Made by a program: the position numbers and the translations under genes. DNA of 64,000 nt from Adineta steineri (Eukaryota; Rotifera; Eurotatoria; Adinetida; Adinetidae): contig CAJNOI010000032.1 in assembly GCA_905250115.1 (NCBI GenBank), positions 62,001 to 126,000 on the forward strand, given 5' to 3'. This document shows positions 58,860-64,000 of this stretch, piece by piece. Under the pieces are notes generated by a model, which worked only from the letters and a program-made list of their open reading frames with translations, made no database searches and was not told the DNA's origin. The stretch's first letter is position 1, and each line of letters starts with the position of its first letter.

Positions 58860-59799
58860 GTTGTAAATTTTTTTTCTTCACGTGTATGTCTGTGACAACA
58901 AAACAAAAATGAAATTTAATAAGTATTTTTGACGCCTCTTTTTTTCTCTTCTTCTTCTTCTTTAACACGTTTATCTTGTCATCAGTTGAAGGTTAGCCTC
59001 TCCTTAACAAGTATATATATAGATATATATAGATATATATTAGACAAACAGTTAGATGATAAATAGAAAAAAAGTCTTTAAAGAATAATATCGTTAGGAT
59101 ATAGGAAAATGAATGCCAATTTATAGTAGCTGTTGTTGTCGTTTTTTTGGTATATATGCAATAGTAACCATGAGCTGAGAATAGAAGAGTAGTAATAAAT
59201 GAAACATAGAAAAGAGAAGACAGAGAGAGAGAGAGACACACACACAAGGAAAAAAAACTAGCAGTCTTTTGCATCTCATTCTTCCCTCTGTTCTTCTTCG
59301 TCAAGTGACGCGAAAAAAAACAGGAGGAGAGGGAGAGAGAGAGAGACCATGATGCTTGTGTTGCGCGAACGCAGCGAGCCGATTTTCATCTAAGCTACTA
59401 TATAGGAATACACATATATTACTAAGCACAATTGTAATGTTATATAGAAAAAATTAGCGTTAGCTCCAAAAAATACATCTCGTTGGCGCGAAAATAGTTC
59501 ATCTTGATCTATCTCACTGTTGTATTTTTTTTGCATGATAGTTCATGCAATCTCATGCCCTAACGAATATGAATCATCTTCAAGATGCACACATTTATAT
59601 ATATATATATATGTAAATTATTATTTTCTTCTTTTTTTTTTCCTATGACTTATAATTCAATTTTTTTATGCATAGGAGAATTCATAATTATATTTACAAA
59701 TACATGAAGAGAATAGAACATGCTTTGTATTCATATACATGTATTAGATATTATTTATACTCGAATTATATTATAAAGTAAAAGAATTAATTTAAGTTA
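58860..59799. other. Intergenic region with GA/CA microsatellites
   Basis: The PPEF 5' flank. Purine-rich repeats occur at about 59214-59250 (GA then CA) and 59320-59347 (GA), and TA repeats at about 59016-59040 and 59595-59612. No gene seen. Confidence 0.5.
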
Positions 59800-60036
59800 T
59801 TAAATGTAGCTTTTTTTTCTTTTTCTCGGTGATGATGATAATACTTCACTAGTCTCGGATGATGATGATCGATTATTATTCACTTCACTTGAATTATAAC
59901 TATTACTATTATAACCAATAAATGAAAAAGAAGTTCTCTCTTTTTTTTTGATGAATCGCACTTGAGATTAAATCGGATGGATTTTTTCTATTATGATCAT
60001 CATCTCTTGTTTTTTCCTTCTTGTCAAATTGAATTT
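59800..60036 (-). pseudogene. Frameshifted C-terminal coding remnant or mis-sequenced terminal exon
   Basis: Minus strand, from an acceptor (AAAAAG) before 60036. One frame reads KEIQFDKKEKTRDDDHNRK then NPSDLISSAIHQ up to a run of nine A (59941-59949); a second frame continues ERTSFSFIGYNSNSYNSSE to SPRKRKKSYI and a TAA at 59800. Both halves have protein-like composition, with a basic nuclear-signal-like end. One extra A in the run separates them. No upstream exons were identified and I do not recognise the protein. Confidence 0.4.
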
Positions 60037-61017
60037 CTTTTTAATGATCTTTTGTTCATCCGAATAAAATAGAAAAAGAGTGTGTAATGAATACTTATTT
60101 TTATATTATTAATTTAGTTCTTTTTTTTGTTCATCTTAATTATATACTAATGATTCTCTTTATCTTTCAACTAATAATATACATAATGATTGATGAAAAT
60201 ATTTGCTTTGACGTCTTTTGTTATTCTATTTAATAATCCATTTTCTTTGAACATTTATATTTGTTTGCTCACGTAGAAAATAAATATATAGATGAGATTC
60301 TATTCATATTCAGGTAGAAAATTTATAAAAGGACAAGTAATTTATTATTCTCGATTTTTTATAAATATCTTCAAAGCAAGTTTTGTTAACAAAAATCATG
60401 TTAAAAATAAACGAGATCTTGTTTTTACAGCTGAATTGACAGATTTTCTCATGTGTAACTTTTAATAAGAAAATTTCCGTTTTAAGGATCGCATGTATAC
60501 GTGATTTGATTACGAAATATGAAAAAAACATAGTCATCTATCATACAAGAAAATATAAATATGAAATAAAGTTTTAGCCATTTCTAATAGATCTTTAACA
60601 GATTTGGTTAGTTATTATTAAACGATTACGTTCGATGTTAGCTAGGTACCTAGAATATGACATACATTTTTATTTTTCATAGTCAAAATAACTAATTTTG
60701 CTGTCAAATGATGGAAATGATGTTATCCTTTATGGGATTGATTAGATGAAAGAATGTTTTGTAGATTGATCGGTCGTAATTATCACATTAATCTTATCTT
60801 TTTTTTGGATAAATTTAGTTGTTTATGTTGTAATAATAGTGACATCTATCGTGGAAAACTAAAAATCCAGACATTGACTTTAAAATGTAATACATAAAAG
60901 AATCATTTGCAATACTGTTTTCAAAATAAAACGAGATTAAATTCGATAAAAAATTCTAATCTATTGAATTTTATTATTAAACACAATTTATACATTAAAC
61001 GAAAAAACAACTATAAA
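60037..61017. other. Spacer downstream of SGF29
   Basis: About 1 kb AT-rich. It could contain 5' exons of the remnant at 59800-60036 but none could be joined. Nothing else seen. Confidence 0.35.
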
Positions 61018-62192
61018 TTATTTTTTTACATCTTTATAAGCAACAACAAACATTTGTGGTACATCAAATTCCGGTGAATAACCACTATTATAAGATGAAT
61101 CTTCAAAGATTATACTATAAGAATCTTTTCCAATTCGCGGTATACTTTCAACAATACCTTTATAAAAACAAGATGTTTGAGGATAAAGTGCAAGTACAAT
61201 AGTACGTCGTACAAATAATGCTTGAGGACATGTTAATGGACAAGCACGCCATTGTGGTAATGGTATAACATGTCGTTTATTAATATTATAATAACGACCT
61301 TTATCAGGTTCAGCATCAATATCAACAATATCATATTTAGTTTTATTTGGATGTACATTAGCAACTTCAGCTAAAATCCAATTTTCATCACCATCATCAC
61401 TTTCAACAAAACCAGCTATAAGATCACCAACATGACATACATGGTTTGAAGCAGCTGGTATAGCACCACAAAGTGGTGGCGGTACATCACCCTGAAAAAA
61501 ACATATAAATTATAATACGATTGACTAGTTTTTAATTATACATCGAAAAATAGTTTTTAATATAGGAAATTAGAGTTAATCAACCAGAATATTATCAAAG
61601 GTACAAGGTCTTATATTTTTTCCTCAATAATTTAATAAATAAGGATATTTCAGTATTATATATCTTATTAAAAACTCACTTTATTTGAACAATTTCCTGA
61701 ATGTTCACTTCCATACCAAATTTTCAAAACATAAGCCATGTGAGACAGAAGATCAGCTAGACCTCTTCGTGTTGTATGACTACGGCTAACATCAATATGA
61801 TTTTTCGTAACATTAGCAATTTCAATTTGTAATTGACGAACTTGAGAAATTTTAGCTAGAGCTGTTTTATACATATTTATTTCGTTTTGAACGTTTGTAA
61901 GTGCTTGTGTAAGATTAGTTTTAGATGATTGAGAATTAATATTTTCATTTGGCGATGTTGAGGATTTCTGCTGTTGCTGAATGGAAAGCCAAGCATCACG
62001 ACTTGAATTATAACATTCTTTAGTTTGTTTAAGATCATCTTGTAATTCAAGTAAAAGTTTTTGTATTGTTAATTCATTTTGATTTATTATATCTTTTGGT
62101 TCAGTTGATGATGGTTGTGCTACAGCTGATGATGAAGATGATGATGTATGAGATGGAGAATGTTCAATATTGCTATTATTTGTACGAGTCAT
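61018..62192 (-). CDS. SGF29: SAGA-associated factor 29 (tandem Tudor)
   Basis: Exons 61680-62192 and 61018-61491 total 987 nt (328 aa). SGF29 is the H3K4me3-reading subunit of the SAGA/ATAC histone acetyltransferase complexes. The first half is Ser-rich then coiled coil (LTIQKLLLELQDDLKQTKE, LTNVQNEINMYKTALAKIS). The second exon holds the tandem Tudor domain: HVCHVGDLIAGFVESDDGD, ENWILAEVANV, YDIVDIDAE, HVIPLPQWRA, ALFVRR, VLALYPQTSCFYKGIVESI and IIFEDSSYNSGYSPEFDVPQ. The Tyr/Phe cage residues and the acidic DDG/DIDAE residues that hold the H3 tail are present. ATG 62192 is preferred to an upstream in-frame non-ATG extension. Confidence 0.92.
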
Positions 62193-62415
62193 AAGAATTT
62201 TTATCTGAGTTCTTTGTTTTAACGGAGAACAATGCTTAAATTTCAAGTTTTTTGCTCATTCATTCATGTCTTTGTTTGTATTATCTGACTAATAGGAGGT
62301 ATACTATGGATGACCAATCAGAATATATGATGATCTTGACATTGAGAAATATACAAAATAGATAATTAAAACTAATGCTTTTATTACTTCACATTTAATA
62401 AACATAAAATTTCAT

Positions 62416-62515
62416 NNNNNNNNNNNNNNNNNNNNNNNNNNNNNNNNNNNNNNNNNNNNNNNNNNNNNNNNNNNNNNNNNNNNNNNNNNNNNNNNNNNNN
62501 NNNNNNNNNNNNNNN
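62416..62515. other. Assembly gap of 100 N
   Basis: Exactly 100 N, a conventional scaffold gap of unknown true size. It separates the SGF29 upstream region from the inverted ZC3H18 copy, whose sequence starts inside a poly-A/T run. Confidence 0.99.
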
Positions 62516-64000
62516 AAAAAAAAAATACATACTAGAATCAGAATTTTCTGCATTACTTGCATCAGTTGATGATTTATGAGAATCCGCTAAAATAAAAAAG
62601 ATTTCATTATGAATGAAGATATATATATATGTAAACATACTATTTAATTTTGTTTTTTTAGTTGCACCTGTCGATGATGAAGTATCACGTCGTTTCTTTT
62701 AAAGAAAAATTTCTTATTTTTCTAAACAAATTATTTTCAGTTACCTTAGATGATGTTGATGCTGATTCTTTTGTTTTCGATGATCCTCGAACTGTAGAAT
62801 CAGTTTTTGATTTTGTACTTGTATTTTTACTACCAGCACCACCTGACGATGAAGATACTTGTCGACTAACTGATTTTGTTGAATGACTGCTACTACCAAC
62901 TGATGCTTTAGTTCCACTTGAAGCTAAATAAAACAAAAAGAATATTATTATCGAGAAAAATATAACACACGTATGACATAACGAATTAAATCCCTTTGAA
63001 TTCCTATTTTACATAATAGGATTAAAAACTACTTCAATACATAAATCTTTTTATGATTTCAGTTTTAGTGTCTAAATGATCAAATAGATCGTACCTGTTT
63101 TTGTTTTAGCTGATGTTCGTGTATCATTTTCTGAACTTGAACTATCCGATGATGAACTAGACGATCGATGTGTTACACGATTTGTATCGCTATCCGATGA
63201 TGATGATGAACTAGTACTATCCGATCGACTTAATTATAAGAAGAAAACAATAACCGTTATAAGAACTTTATTTTTCAATTTTATACTTTATGTTTTCTTT
63301 TTTTAATTGTTTTTTTGTATTTATATCTGAATCTTTTCCGCGTTGATCTTTCGAATGATTATTAGTTGTTGAATTACTGCTAATACTACTTTTTTCTGCT
63401 TTTTTCAATGTATGACTTGATATTTGTCGACCAGGAAGAAATTTATTTGTCGTTGCTGATGGTGAGACTAATTTTTTATTTCCATTGGATTTTTTATCAT
63501 TGCCATTTTTAGCCATTCTATTTAATAGAAAAATAAAAATTCATTAGTAATCAATTATTGGATTTATATTTTTATTTAAAAAAATTAAATCAAAAAAAAG
63601 CTTTTAATACTCGGATGATTTTGTTGTTGGTGTTGATTTTGTTGCACGTGTTACAGAAGGTGAACGACGTTTTGGTCGACTTCTTGATCTCGATCTAAAG
63701 CGTAAGCAAAATAATAAAATAATATGCAAAATAGACAAATAATTCATGCAAGAACTAATAATTAGTTTGTATTAAGCAACAAAACTTGCCTTGATCGACT
63801 CGATGATGTTGTAGATGGAGAATGTGAACGAGATGATCGAGATGAACTAAGCACAAAAAAAAGAATAATAATGCAATCTTCTATAAGATTGGATTATTAC
63901 CTGGAAGATGACGCTGATGATGATGAATAAGATACTTCTCGACCACCACCTGATGAACGACGATTACTACCACCGCCACCATGATTTCGTGATCTAAGAA
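62516..64000 (-). CDS. ZC3H18: Second, inverted partial copy of ZC3H18 (3' half, incomplete)
   Basis: Reverse complement of 26319-27795 with only a few differences. Encoded segments match the copy at 24375-27919: the SR-rich exon SRSRSRPKRRSPSVTRA, the MAKNGNDKKSNGNKK exon, the SSSGGAGSKNTSTKSKTD exon and the DSHKSSTDASNAENSDSS exon. Differences lie in about 26440-26830 of the first copy: single-base changes, a T10 to T8 change in one intron, and 11 extra bases before the MAKNG exon acceptor. The downstream exon with the final coiled coil is lost in the gap and the 5' exons run off the window. Coding sequence is unbroken. Confidence 0.9.

Noticed and set aside
58993..59304. 103-codon minus-strand frame with hydrophobic stretch
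   Set aside because: Composed of microsatellite translations (Leu/Ser and Ile/Tyr runs) in intergenic DNA; no splice or family support.

Overview
The window looks like nuclear DNA of a bdelloid rotifer (Rotaria/Adineta type). The support is indirect: an AT-rich background; gene-dense animal loci with many short GT-AG introns of about 50-70 bp; typical metazoan single-copy genes (IDH3A, IPO13, TANGO2, ZC3H18, SGF29, PPEF, SLC13, ASB, a Cys-loop receptor, an intermediate filament protein); and families that are expanded in bdelloids (ADP-ribosyltransferase/TPR proteins, B-box/coiled-coil/propeller proteins). No bacterial operons, CRISPR arrays or rRNA genes are present, and I found no tRNA gene I could support.

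Layout. 0-9 kb: 5' part of mitochondrial NAD-isocitrate dehydrogenase alpha (-), an ADP-ribosyltransferase with TPR tail (-), two tandem secreted paralogs (+), and a B-box protein (-). 9-18 kb: importin-13 (+), one of whose introns carries a GC-rich hAT-like MITE, then TANGO2 (+). 18-24 kb: two unrecognised proteins in convergent orientation, a truncated acyl-CoA-synthetase-like protein (-), and an ankyrin/SOCS-box protein (-). 24-31 kb: ZC3H18 (+), a shortened RPL11-like protein (+), and an Apd1/Aim32-type [2Fe-2S] protein (+). 33-38.5 kb: a Cys-loop receptor subunit (+) and a cytoplasmic intermediate filament protein with keratin-like glycine tail (+). 41-47 kb: two TALE homeobox genes (+) flanking an unknown (-). 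47-49 kb: a gene-less island of different composition. 49-59 kb: an SLC13 transporter (-) and a PPEF/RdgC phosphatase (-). 59.8-60 kb: a frameshifted coding remnant (-). 61-62.2 kb: SGF29 (-). After a 100-N gap, 62.5-64 kb is an inverted, almost identical copy of part of the ZC3H18 gene at 26.3-27.8 kb.

The genes do not form one pathway. Local links are the tandem duplication at 3.6-5.7 kb, the TALE pair at 41-47 kb, and the inverted ZC3H18 duplicate, which is either an allelic contig joined by scaffolding or a genuine palindrome. The best candidates for something new are the putatively myristoylated ADP-ribosyltransferase with an uncharacterised N-terminal domain, the TALE pair, the degenerate acyl-CoA-synthetase-like protein, the RPL11 variant without its basic loop, and the MITE. 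Exon joins were made by hand from GT-AG sites and frame; totals that were checked came out as whole numbers of codons.
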